This document shows, piece by piece, positions 10,199-19,886 of a stretch of DNA of 64,000 nucleotides. Below the pieces are notes generated by a model. That model had not been told where the DNA came from. It saw only the letters and a program-made list of their open reading frames with translations, and did not search any database. The stretch's first letter is position 1; every line of letters begins with the position of its first letter. A program made the translations under genes and the position numbers. This DNA comes from Deltaproteobacteria bacterium (GTDB lineage Bacteria > Desulfobacterota > GWC2-55-46): NCBI GenBank assembly GCA_015075075.1, contig JABTVA010000014.1, positions 1 through 64,000 on the forward strand, read 5' to 3'.

Positions 10199-10210
10199 TT
10201 GCGTACGCAA
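10199..10210. promoter_or_regulatory. 12-bp perfect palindrome in the eno/transporter intergenic region
   Basis: TTGCGTACGCAA is its own reverse complement. It lies in the 252-bp divergent region between enolase and the Na/Pi-type transporter, 73 bp before the transporter start, where an operator would be plausible. No regulator is identified; chance occurrence is possible. Confidence 0.25.
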
Positions 10211-10282
10211 CCATACGGCGATAAGATTGGGTAGCCTTGGTTTAACGAAAACCGCCGTTTTTCAAAGGGTTCATTTAATACC

Positions 10283-11896
10283 GTGACCACCATACTGATA
10301 CTCAGCCTTTTCGGCGGCATAGCTCTCCTCCTTTTCGGGATGAGGCTTGCCGGCGACGGGCTGCAGAGGACCGCCGGGGCCAAGCTCAGGGGCTTTCTCC
10401 TTACCGCAACCGACAACCGCCTTAAGGGCGTGGGCGTCGGCGCGGCCATAACGGCACTCCTCCAGAGCTCTAGCGCTACCACGGTCATGCTCGTGGGTTT
10501 CGTGGGCTCGGGCCTCATGACCCTCGGCCAGACGATGGGCGTTATCCTCGGGGCAGACATCGGGACGACCATAACCGTCCAGGTCATAGCGTTCAAGGTG
10601 TACGACTACGCCATAGGCGTAATCGGGCTCGGGGTCGTAATGACCTCGCTCGGCAGGGGGAGGTGGAAGGACATCGGCCAGGCGGTGCTGGGCTTCGGCC
10701 TCGTGTTTTTCGCCCTCAAGATACTTATCGAGACCTTCGAGCCGGTGTCCGCAAACCCGCTCTTCAGGGAATTCCTGGTGGGCTTGAGCAGGGACCCCTT
10801 TGCCGGGATAATCGTCTCCGCGCTCCTTACCGCCCTTTTCCAGAGCAGCGCCGCTACCCTCGGCATAGCGCTCACAGCCGCGCTCTCCGGGCTTCTTTCA
10901 CTCGAAGCCGCGGTGCCGATAGTCCTCGGCGCGAACATAGGCACGACCTTCACCGCCGTCATCTCCTCCATAGGGGCGGGTGTGGAGGCAAAAAGGGTCG
11001 CGCTCGCGCACACGCTCTTCAAGGCGCTCGGCGTCGTCATAGTCCTCCCTTTCCTCGACTATTTCGCCATGCTCGTCGGGGCCTCGGCTGACGACCCGGC
11101 CAGGCAGGTGGCCAACGCGCACACCTTTTTCAATATCGGGATAGCGGCCCTCTTCCTCCCCTTTACGGGCCCGTTCACGAGGCTCGTGACCAGGCTCATG
11201 CCTGAGTCCAAGGCCCCGACGAAGTTCGGGGCCAAGTACCTCGACCCCATAGTCCTTTCTTCCCCGACGCTCGCGCTCGTGCAGGCTTCAAGGGAATCCC
11301 TTAGGGCCGCCGACATGGTACAGGAGATGCTCGAGAAATCCATAAGGGTCTTCGAGTATGACGACCAGGACCTCCTTGAGGAGATACAGGAGAAGGACGA
11401 CGACGTCGACCTCCTGGACAGGGAGGTGAAGCTCTTCCTCACCAGGCTTTCAAGGGAGAGCCTCACCGATGAGCAGGCAAAGAGGGAGATCGAGATAATG
11501 CTCTTTTCCGACAACATCGAGAACATCGGCGACGTGATTGACAAAAATCTCATGGAGCTTGCGCGGAAGAAGATAAAGGGCGGCCTGTCCTTCTCGGCCG
11601 AGGGCATGAGGGAGATAAAGGAGCTCCACAGGAGAGTGGTCGAGGACTTCGAGATGGGGGTCGCCGCCTTTGCCGGGAGCGACCTCGAGCTCGCGAGGAG
11701 GCTTATAACGCACAAGCAGAGGCTCTCAGAGCTCGAAAGGGATTTAAGGCAGAACCACATAAACAGGCTCCACAAGGGGTTCAAGGAGTCCATAGACACG
11801 AGCGCCATACACCTGGACGTGCTTACGAACCTAAAGCGGATAAATTCCTACATAACAAACGTCGCCTACCCGATACTCGAGCGCGAGAAGGCCTGA
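10283..11896 (+). CDS. Na/Pi-cotransporter family protein with C-terminal PhoU-like domain
   Basis: A 537-aa inner-membrane protein of the NptA/YjbB type. The N-terminal ~300 residues carry two Na/Pi-cotransporter repeats, each with the duplicated QSSSATT and QSSAATL motif (residues ~55-62 and ~192-198) and GANIGTT-type segments. The C-terminal ~200 residues form a charged helical PhoU-like domain (~335-530) without membrane segments. Family members export or import phosphate with sodium. The start is GTG at 10283; upstream AAAGGG is distant (~15 nt), so initiation may be weak. The gene is monocistronic. Confidence 0.85.
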   Translation: MTTILILSLFGGIALLLFGMRLAGDGLQRTAGAKLRGFLLTATDNRLKGVGVGAAITALLQSSSATTVMLVGFVGSGLMTLGQTMGVILGADIGTTITVQVIAFKVYDYAIGVIGLGVVMTSLGRGRWKDIGQAVLGFGLVFFALKILIETFEPVSANPLFREFLVGLSRDPFAGIIVSALLTALFQSSAATLGIALTAALSGLLSLEAAVPIVLGANIGTTFTAVISSIGAGVEAKRVALAHTLFKALGVVIVLPFLDYFAMLVGASADDPARQVANAHTFFNIGIAALFLPFTGPFTRLVTRLMPESKAPTKFGAKYLDPIVLSSPTLALVQASRESLRAADMVQEMLEKSIRVFEYDDQDLLEEIQEKDDDVDLLDREVKLFLTRLSRESLTDEQAKREIEIMLFSDNIENIGDVIDKNLMELARKKIKGGLSFSAEGMREIKELHRRVVEDFEMGVAAFAGSDLELARRLITHKQRLSELERDLRQNHINRLHKGFKESIDTSAIHLDVLTNLKRINSYITNVAYPILEREKA

Positions 11897-11949
11897 GCCT
11901 GCCTTGCAATCCGCGCGGTTACGGCTATAATCCAATGAGAACTGAATGA

Positions 11950-12029
11950 GGCATCCTCTAAATCGTCTTTTCCCGGAGTCTGCGTCATGGCGGGAAAAAC
12001 GGGAAAATCTCCAATTTTTAGAGGCTGCC
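11950..12029. repeat. 80-bp palindromic repeat R2, full copy
   Basis: Begins GGCATCCTCTAAAT and ends ATTTTTAGAGGCTGCC, which are inverted complements, with an internal CCCGGAGTCTGCGTCATGG core. It lies between the Na/Pi-type transporter and the LolA-like gene. A second, incomplete copy in the opposite sense is at 25717-25748. The size and terminal inverted repeats suggest a MITE-like or REP-like element. Confidence 0.6.
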
Positions 12030-12080
12030 GGGTCCCGTGCCTGACGGCGCTCTTTTTGCGCCTCCAAAGCGAGGGCGCCT

Positions 12081-12701
12081 ATGCTTTTTGGACTGCTTGC
12101 CGTTTCCATAGCCCTTTTGGCCGGAGACCCGGTCGATGCCGCCCTCGAGAGCTTCAGGCGTCTTGAGGCCTACAGCGTCACTCTCAGGGCCGAGTCCGAC
12201 AAGACCGAAGTCATAAGGTATTTCTACAGGAAACCCGGCTATATAAGGATGGAATTCGAGGAGCCGCACAGGGGGGCGGTCCTCGTCTACGACCCGGTGG
12301 AGAGGGAAGTGGTCCTCCGCCCGTTCAGGTTCCTCCAGTCGTTCAAGATGCGCCTCGACCCCGAAGACAGTCTCATAAGGAGCTCGCGCGGGCACACGGT
12401 GGACGAGTCTTCCATCGGGGCGCTCCTCGATAACGTAAGCGAGCTAAGGGAGGACGGAAGCCTCGACGTCCTCCGGGAGGAGGACGCGGACGGAAAAAGC
12501 GCCCTGCTCGTCGAGGTCAGGGGCCGGGGCGGCCGCGAGGTGGACGGGGTAAATCTGTACAGGCTCTGGCTCGACCATGAGACCGGGCTCCCGGTCAAGG
12601 TCGAGGCCTATGACGCGGGCGGCAGGCTTGTCGAGCGCGTCCGCATGGAAAGTCTCGTAGTCGACCCTGAATTCCCGCCGGATTTCTTCTCTCTGGATTG
12701 A
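12081..12701 (+). CDS. LolA-like / DUF1571-type exported protein
   Basis: A 206-aa protein with an N-terminal signal peptide (MLFGLLAVSIALLAGDPVDA, residues 1-20). The mature part has the LolA/LolB-like half-barrel pattern: YFYRKPGYIRMEFEEPHRGA (~45-64), VYDPVEREVVLRPF, and the closing LYRLWLDHETGLPVKVE followed by FPPDFFSLD. Relatives bind lipids or lipoproteins in the periplasm; the specific cargo is unknown. The ATG has GAGGG 6 nt upstream. An 80-bp repeat lies just before it, so its promoter is probably within or upstream of that repeat. Confidence 0.6.
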   Translation: MLFGLLAVSIALLAGDPVDAALESFRRLEAYSVTLRAESDKTEVIRYFYRKPGYIRMEFEEPHRGAVLVYDPVEREVVLRPFRFLQSFKMRLDPEDSLIRSSRGHTVDESSIGALLDNVSELREDGSLDVLREEDADGKSALLVEVRGRGGREVDGVNLYRLWLDHETGLPVKVEAYDAGGRLVERVRMESLVVDPEFPPDFFSLD

Positions 12702-12806
12702 CCTCTCTGATATGGACGACGGAAGGCGCTGTAGCAGGTGTGAAGTCAAGCGGCTGGACGCGGTTGCCTCATGAAAATGCCACGGAACTAGGGGCGAAGA
12801 GAGGCC

Positions 12807-13199
12807 ATGAGCAAGTATTCCATATCCAAAAAGCTCGGTTCGGGTTTCGACCAGGCGGTCGAGAGCGTGCGCGCCGCGCTTGAGATGGACTGCTTCGGCG
12901 TCATGGACGAGCTCGACATGGCGGGCCTTTTCAGGCAGAGGCTCGGGAAGGAATTCGGGAAGTACAGGGTCCTCTCCGTCTGCCACGCGCAGCTCGTGCA
13001 CAAGGCCGTGACGGTCGAGACCGAGGCCGGGCTTCTTCTCCCGTTCCACGTCGTAATATACGAGAACGACGAGGGCGGGGCCACGGTGGCTGCCGTGGAC
13101 CCTGTCGTCGTCATGTCCATGATAGAGAACCCGGCGCTCGCAATAATCGCAAAGGAGATGCGCGAGAAGCTTGCCAGGATAATAGGCGAGATACGCTGA
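12807..13199 (+). CDS. DUF302 domain protein
   Basis: A 130-aa soluble protein with the DUF302 fold pattern: YSISKKLGSGFDQAVESVRA at the start, FGVMDELDMAGLFRQRLG (~32-49), YRVLSVCHAQLVHKAV (~53-68) with its conserved cysteine, and LLPFHVVIYENDEGGATVAA (~77-96). DUF302 proteins are small, probably dimeric, and of unsettled function, sometimes linked to metal or redox processes. GAGAGG precedes the ATG closely. Confidence 0.85.
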   Translation: MSKYSISKKLGSGFDQAVESVRAALEMDCFGVMDELDMAGLFRQRLGKEFGKYRVLSVCHAQLVHKAVTVETEAGLLLPFHVVIYENDEGGATVAAVDPVVVMSMIENPALAIIAKEMREKLARIIGEIR

Positions 13200-13277
13200 T
13201 CCTCCCTTCCGTTTTTCCCCTCTCCCGGTCCTCTTTAGGGTATAATCAATTGCGAATCGAATGCAGGGGAGCGCGTC

Positions 13278-14666
13278 ATGAGGGAATACGACGTTATCGT
13301 CGTGGGCTCGGGCCCGGGCGGGCAGAAGGCGGCGCTTCAGGCCGCGAAGCTCGGGAAAAGGGTAGTCATCGTGGAGAGGAGCCAGTATCTCGGCGGGGCC
13401 GGGATACACACGGGGACGCTCCCGAGCAAGACCCTCCGGGAGATGGCGCTCCTTTATTCAGGTTTCAGGGAGCGGGCCATATTCGGCCTCCAGCTCATAC
13501 TGGACAGGGACGTCACCCTTAACGAGATACTCCACCGGAAGACCGAGGTCATACGCCGCCAGCTCGAAGTGGTGATGGACCAGTTCACGCGGAACCGCGT
13601 CGCCATAGCCTACGGCACGGCGTCGTTCCTGGACAGCAGCACCCTGGTGGTGAGGGGAGAGGGGGGCGGCGGGGAGGTCTTCAAGGCCGGTGTCATAGTG
13701 CTCGCTCCGGGCTCAAGGCCGGCGCGCCCGCCTGAGGTACCCTTCGACTCGGGCCACATCTACGACAGCGACACCATCCTGAAGCTCGACAGGATCCCGC
13801 TGAACCTTACCGTAATAGGCGGCGGCGTCATCGGCTGCGAGTACGCGTGCATCTTCGCGGCCCTCGGAGTCAAAGTGAACCTCGTCGAGAAAAGGAAGAG
13901 GCTCCTCAACTTCGTGGACGAGGAGGTCGCGGAGAACCTCACCTACAGGATGAGGCACTCGGGCGTGACCATGAGGCTTGATGAAGAGGTGGTGGCCATC
14001 GCGGTAGAGGCCCCGGAAAGGGTGGTGACGCGCTTAAAGAGCGGAAAGGCCCTCGCCTCCGAGAAGGTGCTTTACACGATGGGCAGGACCGGCAACTCCG
14101 ACACCCTCAACCTCGATGCGGCAGGGCTTAAGGCCGACGCAAGGGGGCTCATATCGGTCAACGAGGACTTCCAGACTACCGTCCCGCACATCTACGCCAT
14201 AGGCGACGTGATAGGCTTCCCGTCGCTCGCCTCCACCTCGATGGAGCAGGGGAGAAGGGCCGTCTGCCACGCCTTCCACAAGGAGGGGATAACCTGCGAG
14301 CTTCCGGGGCTCCTTCCTTACGGCATATACACCATACCCGAGATAGCGATGGTCGGGGAGACCGAGGAGAGCCTGATGCTCAAATGCGTGCCATACGAGA
14401 CCGGCTCGGCATACTTCCACGAGGTCGCGAGGGGGCAGATAATAGGAGACACCCACGGCATGCTCAAGCTCATCTTCGACAGGGAGACAAGAAGGCTCCT
14501 CGGGGTGCATATCGTCGGCGAGCGCGCAAGCGAGCTCATTCACCTCGGCCAGGCGGTCATGTGCTACGGCGGGCCCATCGACTATTTCAAGGACGCGGTC
14601 TTCAATTACCCGACCCTTTCGGACGCCTATAAGGAAGCGGCCCTGAACGGCCTTAACAAGCTCTGA
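13278..14666 (+). CDS. sthA: Soluble (Si-specific) NAD(P)+ transhydrogenase
   Basis: A 462-aa FAD flavoprotein of the pyridine nucleotide-disulfide oxidoreductase family. It has an N-terminal FAD-binding GSGPGG (residues ~10-15), an NAD-binding GGGVIGCEYACIFAALG (~180-196) and the second FAD motif YAIGDVIG (~306-313). The usual redox-active CxxxxC is replaced by HTGTLPSKTLRE (~50-61), as is typical of SthA and distinguishes it from lipoamide dehydrogenase or mercuric reductase. SthA moves hydride between NADPH and NAD+ to balance the pools. A TATAAT sits at about 13240 upstream, and GGGGAG precedes the ATG. Confidence 0.88.
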   Translation: MREYDVIVVGSGPGGQKAALQAAKLGKRVVIVERSQYLGGAGIHTGTLPSKTLREMALLYSGFRERAIFGLQLILDRDVTLNEILHRKTEVIRRQLEVVMDQFTRNRVAIAYGTASFLDSSTLVVRGEGGGGEVFKAGVIVLAPGSRPARPPEVPFDSGHIYDSDTILKLDRIPLNLTVIGGGVIGCEYACIFAALGVKVNLVEKRKRLLNFVDEEVAENLTYRMRHSGVTMRLDEEVVAIAVEAPERVVTRLKSGKALASEKVLYTMGRTGNSDTLNLDAAGLKADARGLISVNEDFQTTVPHIYAIGDVIGFPSLASTSMEQGRRAVCHAFHKEGITCELPGLLPYGIYTIPEIAMVGETEESLMLKCVPYETGSAYFHEVARGQIIGDTHGMLKLIFDRETRRLLGVHIVGERASELIHLGQAVMCYGGPIDYFKDAVFNYPTLSDAYKEAALNGLNKL

Positions 14667-14690
14667 GATTATTCCGGCCCCCGCCCTTTC

Positions 14691-14719
14691 TTGACATGTC
14701 CGGGCCCCGGGTGAATACT
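14691..14719 (+). promoter_or_regulatory. Sigma-70-type promoter for the hydrolase gene
   Basis: TTGACA (14691-14696, perfect -35) is followed after 17 bp by AATACT (14714-14719, 4 of 6 matches to the -10). It lies 42 bp before the hydrolase ATG at 14762, in the gap after sthA. Confidence 0.55.
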
Positions 14720-14761
14720 TACCTATAGGAACGCATCCTAAGCAAAAAGAACCGGTGCTGA

Positions 14762-15418
14762 ATGAGGCTTGTGAGCGACTCGGGATCTCTCGTATACATA
14801 CCTGCCGGCAGGGTCAGGCTCGAGGGCGCGCTTGCCGTGCCCGACGGCGCGGAAGGCATAGTCCTTTTCGCGCACGGGAGCGGGAGTTCCCGCCACAGCC
14901 CGAGGAACAACTACGTGGCCGGGGTCCTGAGGAAAGCCGGGCTCGGAACACTCCTTATGGACCTCCTTACGAGGGACGAGGACATCGATTACGAGACCAG
15001 GTTCGACATAGACCTTCTTGCGGAAAGGCTCGACGCGGCAACCAGATGGCTCGCGGAAGAGGATGCGACCAGTAGCCTCAGGATCGGGTACTTTGGCGCG
15101 AGCACGGGAGCTGCCGCCGCGTTAAGGAGCGCGGCAAGGGCCGAAGAAGCGATAGGCGCTGTAGTCTCCAGGGGAGGGCGGCCAGACCTCGCGATGGACG
15201 CCCTCAAAATGGTGAAATCCCCGACGCTGCTTATCGTCGGCGGAAGGGACGATATCGTAATAGAGCTCAACAGGAAGGCCTACGAGAAGATAACGGCTGA
15301 GAAGGAGATGGTCATAGTCCCCGGAGCTACCCACCTTTTCGAGGAACCCGGCGCGCTGGAGGAGGTCGCAAGCCTCGCAGCCGGGTGGTTCAGGAAATAC
15401 CTCAAACCGCCGTCATAA
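14762..15418 (+). CDS. Dienelactone hydrolase-like alpha/beta hydrolase
   Basis: A 218-aa alpha/beta-hydrolase fold protein. Visible elements are the oxyanion-side strand VLFAHGSGSSRHSPRN (~35-50), the nucleophile elbow GYFGASTGAAAAL (~103-115, serine in GASTG), the acid region LLIVGGRDDIV (~155-165) and the catalytic histidine in VPGATHLFEEPG (~186-197). No signal peptide, so probably cytosolic. The substrate is not predictable. No clear Shine-Dalgarno was found before the ATG, but the promoter above fits this start. Confidence 0.82.
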   Translation: MRLVSDSGSLVYIPAGRVRLEGALAVPDGAEGIVLFAHGSGSSRHSPRNNYVAGVLRKAGLGTLLMDLLTRDEDIDYETRFDIDLLAERLDAATRWLAEEDATSSLRIGYFGASTGAAAALRSAARAEEAIGAVVSRGGRPDLAMDALKMVKSPTLLIVGGRDDIVIELNRKAYEKITAEKEMVIVPGATHLFEEPGALEEVASLAAGWFRKYLKPPS

Positions 15419-15513
15419 TAGCCGTCCCAAACGTCTCAGCGCGCAATGCGTGGCCGTCGGAAAACCAGGCGAGAAAAGGTTGCGGTCAGCACGTTTTCAA
15501 AGTAAGATCCCCA

Positions 15514-16710
15514 ATGACCCCTTCGGCATTCCCCTTACATAAGGAAAAGACGCTGCTTAATCTCGCCCGCATATCCGTCCTTCTGATGGCGGCAGTTTTA
15601 CTGCCTTCATCACTTTTCGGGGAGACACTCACCGCCGTCCGCCTCGATGTGCCTGAAAAATTCAGGAAGGGCGTATTCAGCACTGAAAGGACCCTTGAGG
15701 CCTTTCCGGGGCTCAAGGTCTCGGTATATGCGGCCGGGGTCCCGGGCGCCAGGTTCATGGCAGTAAGGGACGACGGGGTGATATTCTTAAGCTCCCCGTC
15801 GGAAGGGAACGTCCTGGCGCTCCCCGACAGGGACCTCGACGGCGTTGCTGATGAAGTAATAGTATTCGCCAGGAACCTCAAGAGGCCGCACGGCCTGGCC
15901 TTCAGGGACGGCACGCTCATAGTCGCGGAGACCGGGAGCCTCATTGCCCTTGAGGACGCGAAAGCGGTCCTCAAGGCGGAAGTGAAGAGGATCCTAAGCC
16001 AGGACGTGCCCGCCGGCGGCGGCCACTGGACAAGGACGGTCGTAGCGGGGCCGGACAACGCCCTCTACGTGTCAGCCGGTTCGAGCAGCAATGCCTGCGT
16101 GGAAGCGGACAAAAGGCGGGCGGCTGTATTGAGGTTTACTGATTCGAAAGCTGAGATATTCGCAACCGGTTTGAGGAACAGCGTCGGTATAGAGTTCCAC
16201 CCTGAGACAGGCGAGCTATGGGGCGTGGATAACGGGAGGGACAGCATCGGGGACGACATCCCTCCCGAGGAGCTTAACCTCATAGAAAAAGGCGGGGACT
16301 ACGGCTGGCCCTTCTGCTATGGGGACCGTGTGCCTGACCCTGAGCTGGGGAGCCCTGAAAGGTGCAGGGATACCGTGCCTCCGGTTGTCGTGATGCAGGC
16401 CCATTCCGCGCCCTTGGGGATCGCCTTCGGCTACGGCCTGGATTTCCCCAAGAGGCTAAAGGAGGCCCTTCATGTCGCCTTCCACGGCTCATGGGACAGG
16501 GAAATACCGACAGGCTATAAGCTCGTAGCCATACCGTTCAGGGATGGAAGGCCCTCGGGCGCTGCGTTCGATGTCGTGACAGGCTGGCTCGTGGAGGGCG
16601 AGGCATGGGGAAGGCCGGTAGACGCTGTCGTCGGGAAAGACGGAGCGCTTTATGTTTCCGACGACAGGGCAGGGGCGGTGTACAGGATAACGTACACCGG
16701 AAAACCATAG
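15514..16710 (+). CDS. PQQ-dependent sugar dehydrogenase-like secreted beta-propeller protein
   Basis: About 398 aa, with an N-terminal signal segment (LARISVLLMAAVLLPSSLFG, residues ~17-36) and then a six-bladed propeller of the soluble aldose dehydrogenase (Gdh-B/Asd) type. Motifs include ARFMAVRDDGVIFLSSPSEG, RPHGLAFRDGTLIVAETG, GGGHWTRTVVAGPDNALYVS with the active-site histidine, ATGLRNSVGIEFHPETGELW and DDIPPEELNLIEKGGDYGWP. Relatives oxidise sugars in the periplasm using PQQ; whether this protein binds PQQ is inferred. The ATG at 15514 is preferred over an upstream in-frame start because it begins just ahead of the signal peptide. Convergent with glgB. Confidence 0.8.
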   Translation: MTPSAFPLHKEKTLLNLARISVLLMAAVLLPSSLFGETLTAVRLDVPEKFRKGVFSTERTLEAFPGLKVSVYAAGVPGARFMAVRDDGVIFLSSPSEGNVLALPDRDLDGVADEVIVFARNLKRPHGLAFRDGTLIVAETGSLIALEDAKAVLKAEVKRILSQDVPAGGGHWTRTVVAGPDNALYVSAGSSSNACVEADKRRAAVLRFTDSKAEIFATGLRNSVGIEFHPETGELWGVDNGRDSIGDDIPPEELNLIEKGGDYGWPFCYGDRVPDPELGSPERCRDTVPPVVVMQAHSAPLGIAFGYGLDFPKRLKEALHVAFHGSWDREIPTGYKLVAIPFRDGRPSGAAFDVVTGWLVEGEAWGRPVDAVVGKDGALYVSDDRAGAVYRITYTGKP

Positions 16711-16770
16711 CAGGCTGCTGAAAAAGTCGTTCTCCGTCGAAGGCCTACGTCGCTTGACGCTCCGGCGTAC
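16711..16770. repeat. Structured intergenic repeat R1, copy A (5' half)
   Basis: Starts CAGGCTGCTGAAAAAGTC on the base after the dehydrogenase stop and follows the full copies as far as the middle (CTCCGGCGTAC), where it ends. Lies between convergent genes. Confidence 0.7.
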
Positions 16771-16780
16771 CGATTAAAGC

Positions 16781-18715
16781 CTAACCCTTCTTGAAAAAGG
16801 CCGCCGAAAGGGGAGGGAGGCTTATATCGAGCGAGAATGGCCTCTTGTGGGACGGGATATCTTCCGCGGAAACGCCGCCCAGGTTCCCCTTGCCGCTTCC
16901 GCCGTATACTGCAGAGTCGCTGTTAAGTATCTCCTGCCACCAGCCGCCCTCCGGAACCCCTATCCTGTATCGATCCCTGTAGACCGGCGTGAGATTGCAG
17001 ACTACAAGGACGGTGTCCCGGGGGTTTCTGCCCTTCCTTAAAAAGCTGATTACGCTATTCTCCCAGTCGTGGAAGTCCACCCACTCGAAGCCGTCGTCCG
17101 AGAAGTCGAGCTCATACAGGCCCGGCTCGGCCCTGTAAAGGCGATTGAGGTCCGCTACCCACCTCTTTACGCCCGCGTGGCAGTCGTAGGCAAGCACGTG
17201 CCATTCGAGGCTCTCGTCGTGCGTCCATTCCCTTACCTGCCCGAATTCCCCGCCCATGAAGAGGAGCTTTTTGCCTGGATGCCCGTACATGTAGCCGTAA
17301 AGGAGGCGGAGGTTCGCGTGCTTCTGCCACTCGTGGCCCGGCATCTTCCCTATGAGCGAGCCCTTGCCGTGCACTACCTCGTCGTGGGAAAGGGGGTGGA
17401 TGAAGTTCTCGGTAAAGGCGTACCAGATGCTGAATGTGAGCTGGTTATGGTAGTACTTCCTGAAGACCGGATCTTTTGAGAAGTATTTCAGCGTATCGTG
17501 CATCCAGCCCATGTTCCATTTCATGCCGAAGCCCAGGCCGCCGAGCCACGTGGGTTTCGAGACCATTGGCCACGCCGTCGATTCTTCCGCAAAGGTCTGC
17601 ACGTCCGGGAACTCGTGGTACACGGCCTCGTTAAGGCGCTTAAGGAACCCTATCGCGTCTATGTTCTCCCTTCCGCCGTGCTCGTTGGGTATCCATTCGC
17701 CCTCCTCCCTCGAATAGTCGAGATAGAGCATGGACGCGACGGCGTCCACCCTTATGCCGTCCACGTGGTACTTGTCGAGCCAGAAGAGGGCCGAGCTTAT
17801 GAGGAACGAGCGCACCTCGTGGCGTCCGTAGTTGAATATGTAGCTCGCCCAGTCCGGGTGGAAGCCCTTTCTCGGGTCGGAGTGCTCGAAAAGGTGAGTG
17901 CCGTCGAAGTAGGAGAGGCCGTATTCGTCGCCAGGGAAATGCGATGGCACCCAGTCGAGTATGACGCCGATGCCGTTCTGGTGAAGGTAGTCCACGAGGA
18001 ACATGAAATCCTGCGGGGTGCCGAACCTGCTCGTCGGCGCGAAGTAGCCGAGGGTCTGGTATCCCCACGAGCCGTAGAACGGGTGCTCCATGACCGGGAG
18101 GAACTCGACGTGCGTAAAGCCCGTCTCCTTTACGTATTCGGCGAGCTGTATTGCCATCTCGCGGTAGGAGAGGGACCTGCCGCCCTCCTCGGGGACCTTC
18201 CGCCACGAGCCCAGGTGCACCTCGTAGATGGAGATGGGCTTGTCGAGGGCGTTACGCTCCCTCCTTTTAAGCATCCAGTCATGGTCGCCCCATTCGTAAG
18301 AGAGGTCCCAGACGACCGAGGCGGTCTTTGGCGGGCACTCCCAGTGGAAGGCGAATGGGTCGCCCTTCTGCACCCTGTAGCCGTGGTACCTCGATTTTAT
18401 GAAATACTTATAGAGGGTCGAATGGCCGAGGCCGGGGACGAAGCCTTCCCAGATCCCGGACCAGTCGTCGCGGACCTTGAGCCGGTGCGTTTCGGCATCC
18501 CAGCCGTTAAAGTCCCCCATGACAGAGACGGACTCCGCGTTCGGCGCCCAGACCGCGAAATGGACGCCCTTTACGCCGTTCACCTCGGAGAGGTGGGCGC
18601 CGAGCTTGTTGTAGAGCTTGTAGTGGTTGCCTTCCTTGAAGAAATATATGTCGTGGTCGGTTACGTGGCTTGATTCATGGAGCACGTGCGGCGAAGTCAT
18701 GGTTACCCCGTTCAT
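16781..18715 (-). CDS. glgB: 1,4-alpha-glucan branching enzyme
   Basis: A 644-aa GH13 enzyme that introduces alpha-1,6 branches into glycogen. Order: N-terminal CBM48 ([23 protein letters not shown]), then the catalytic barrel with [15 protein letters not shown] region I, the nucleophile in [20 protein letters not shown], the acid/base glutamate in [10 protein letters not shown] and the transition-state aspartate in [14 protein letters not shown], then a C-terminal beta domain. Length is within the family range. The ATG at 18715 has AGGGGG upstream; alternatives at 18763 and 18700 are possible. No other glycogen genes are nearby. Confidence 0.93.
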   Translation of the reverse strand: MNGVTMTSPHVLHESSHVTDHDIYFFKEGNHYKLYNKLGAHLSEVNGVKGVHFAVWAPNAESVSVMGDFNGWDAETHRLKVRDDWSGIWEGFVPGLGHSTLYKYFIKSRYHGYRVQKGDPFAFHWECPPKTASVVWDLSYEWGDHDWMLKRRERNALDKPISIYEVHLGSWRKVPEEGGRSLSYREMAIQLAEYVKETGFTHVEFLPVMEHPFYGSWGYQTLGYFAPTSRFGTPQDFMFLVDYLHQNGIGVILDWVPSHFPGDEYGLSYFDGTHLFEHSDPRKGFHPDWASYIFNYGRHEVRSFLISSALFWLDKYHVDGIRVDAVASMLYLDYSREEGEWIPNEHGGRENIDAIGFLKRLNEAVYHEFPDVQTFAEESTAWPMVSKPTWLGGLGFGMKWNMGWMHDTLKYFSKDPVFRKYYHNQLTFSIWYAFTENFIHPLSHDEVVHGKGSLIGKMPGHEWQKHANLRLLYGYMYGHPGKKLLFMGGEFGQVREWTHDESLEWHVLAYDCHAGVKRWVADLNRLYRAEPGLYELDFSDDGFEWVDFHDWENSVISFLRKGRNPRDTVLVVCNLTPVYRDRYRIGVPEGGWWQEILNSDSAVYGGSGKGNLGGVSAEDIPSHKRPFSLDISLPPLSAAFFKKG

Positions 18716-19133
18716 AATACCAGCTACCCCCTGAGAATTCGGCAATGAACGCCCGGCTTTCACGGAAAAAGCTCAAACCCGGGCGCAGCATGACTAATAT
18801 AGCACATTTCTGAGCGTTTTGAGTATGTTTAGCCGAACGCCTTTTGCCCGGCCCAGCCGGACCGCCTAACAGGCTGCTGAAAAATTCCATCTGCGTCGAA
18901 GGCTATGTCGCTGGACACTCCGGCGTACACGAAAAGTACGCCTCATTCCCAGTTCCCCTGTTCCAATGGGGGCCTCGCATCTGGAGCTATTTGAGCAGCC
19001 TGAATAAAAACGGAGTTTTTCAGCAAGTTGCTAATATACTGTTGAAATCATGGACAGTTTACATTATATTTTTTTATCCGCTCCATTCTCCAAAGAGAGG
19101 ACAGGCGTGCCGTGCCCCTGCTAAACTTGTATA
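18716..19133. other. 418-bp non-coding region between glgB and surE
   Basis: Divergent promoter space. It contains repeat R1 copy B (18868-19032). The 5' part (18716-18867) shows no recognisable gene. The last ~100 bp before surE is AT-rich (runs such as TTACATTATATTTTTTTATCC at about 19060-19079) and is the likely surE promoter; no clear hexamer pair could be assigned. Confidence 0.5.
18868..19032. repeat. Structured intergenic repeat R1, copy B (full)
   Basis: Outer arm AACAGGCTGCTGAAAA and its inverted partner at about 19016-19032. Inner arm ending TTTGAGCAGCCTG, and a central hairpin GGCGTAC-7 nt-GTACGCC. It differs from copy E by scattered substitutions and a small insertion in the 3' half. 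Confidence 0.8.
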
Positions 19134-19886
19134 ATGGCAGAAAATAGAAAGAAAGTCATCCTGGTCTCTAACGACGACGGCATACGCTCCGAGGGGATAT
19201 TGAAGCTCGCCTCGGCGCTCCGCCGGGTGGGCACCGTCTACGTGGTCGCGCCGGACAGGGAGAAGAGCGCGGCAAGCCATTCCCTCACTCTCCACAGGCC
19301 CCTGAGGGTGGAGGGCGCGGGCACGAGGATGTACGCCGTGGACGGCACGCCTACCGACTGCGTAACCCTGGCCGTGAACGGCATACTCTCCGAGAGGCCA
19401 GACATAGTGGTATCCGGCATAAACAAGGGCGGCAACATGGGCGAGGACGTAACCTATTCCGGCACGGTCTCCGCCCCGATGGAAGGGACTCTCCACGGGA
19501 TCCCCTCCATTGCCGTATCGCTCCTTGAGAAGGACGGGTATGATTTCGGATACGCCGCGGCCTTTGCCGCGAGGCTTGCAAGACACGTGCTGAGGAAGGG
19601 TATGCCGAAGGACACCCTTCTTAACGTGAACGTCCCGCCGGAGGCGCCCAGGGGCTACAGGATCACGACCCAGGGGAAAAGGTTCTTCAGCGACGCCGTC
19701 GTTGAGAAGGTAGACCCGAGGGGCAAGAAATACTACTGGATAGGCGGCGACCTCGAAAGGTGGGAAGGGGGCGCGGACGCCGACTTCAGGGCGGTGCATG
19801 ACGGCTACGTCTCGATAACGCCCATACACCTGGACATGACCAATTATCGCTCAATCGCGGAGCTCCGGGGCTGGAAGATACGATGA
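19134..19886 (+). CDS. surE: 5'/3'-nucleotidase SurE
   Basis: A 250-aa survival protein phosphatase acting on nucleoside 5' and 3' monophosphates. The metal-binding NDDGI (residues ~13-17), SAASHSLT (~44-51), GTPTDCV (~70-76) and [20 protein letters not shown] (~90-109) are all intact. The gene opens a conserved cluster surE-pcm-LOG-nlpD-sigma on the plus strand, and its stop overlaps pcm by 4 bp (ATGA). Confidence 0.94.
   Translation: MAENRKKVILVSNDDGIRSEGILKLASALRRVGTVYVVAPDREKSAASHSLTLHRPLRVEGAGTRMYAVDGTPTDCVTLAVNGILSERPDIVVSGINKGGNMGEDVTYSGTVSAPMEGTLHGIPSIAVSLLEKDGYDFGYAAAFAARLARHVLRKGMPKDTLLNVNVPPEAPRGYRITTQGKRFFSDAVVEKVDPRGKKYYWIGGDLERWEGGADADFRAVHDGYVSITPIHLDMTNYRSIAELRGWKIR

Noticed and set aside
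13278..14666. Dihydrolipoamide dehydrogenase or mercuric reductase
   Set aside because: The redox-active cysteine pair is missing (HTGTLPSK), which fits SthA instead.
17498..18673. A 391-codon plus-strand open frame opposite glgB
   Set aside because: It is the antisense of a fully conserved glgB, has a composition typical of antisense frames in high-GC DNA and no recognisable domain.
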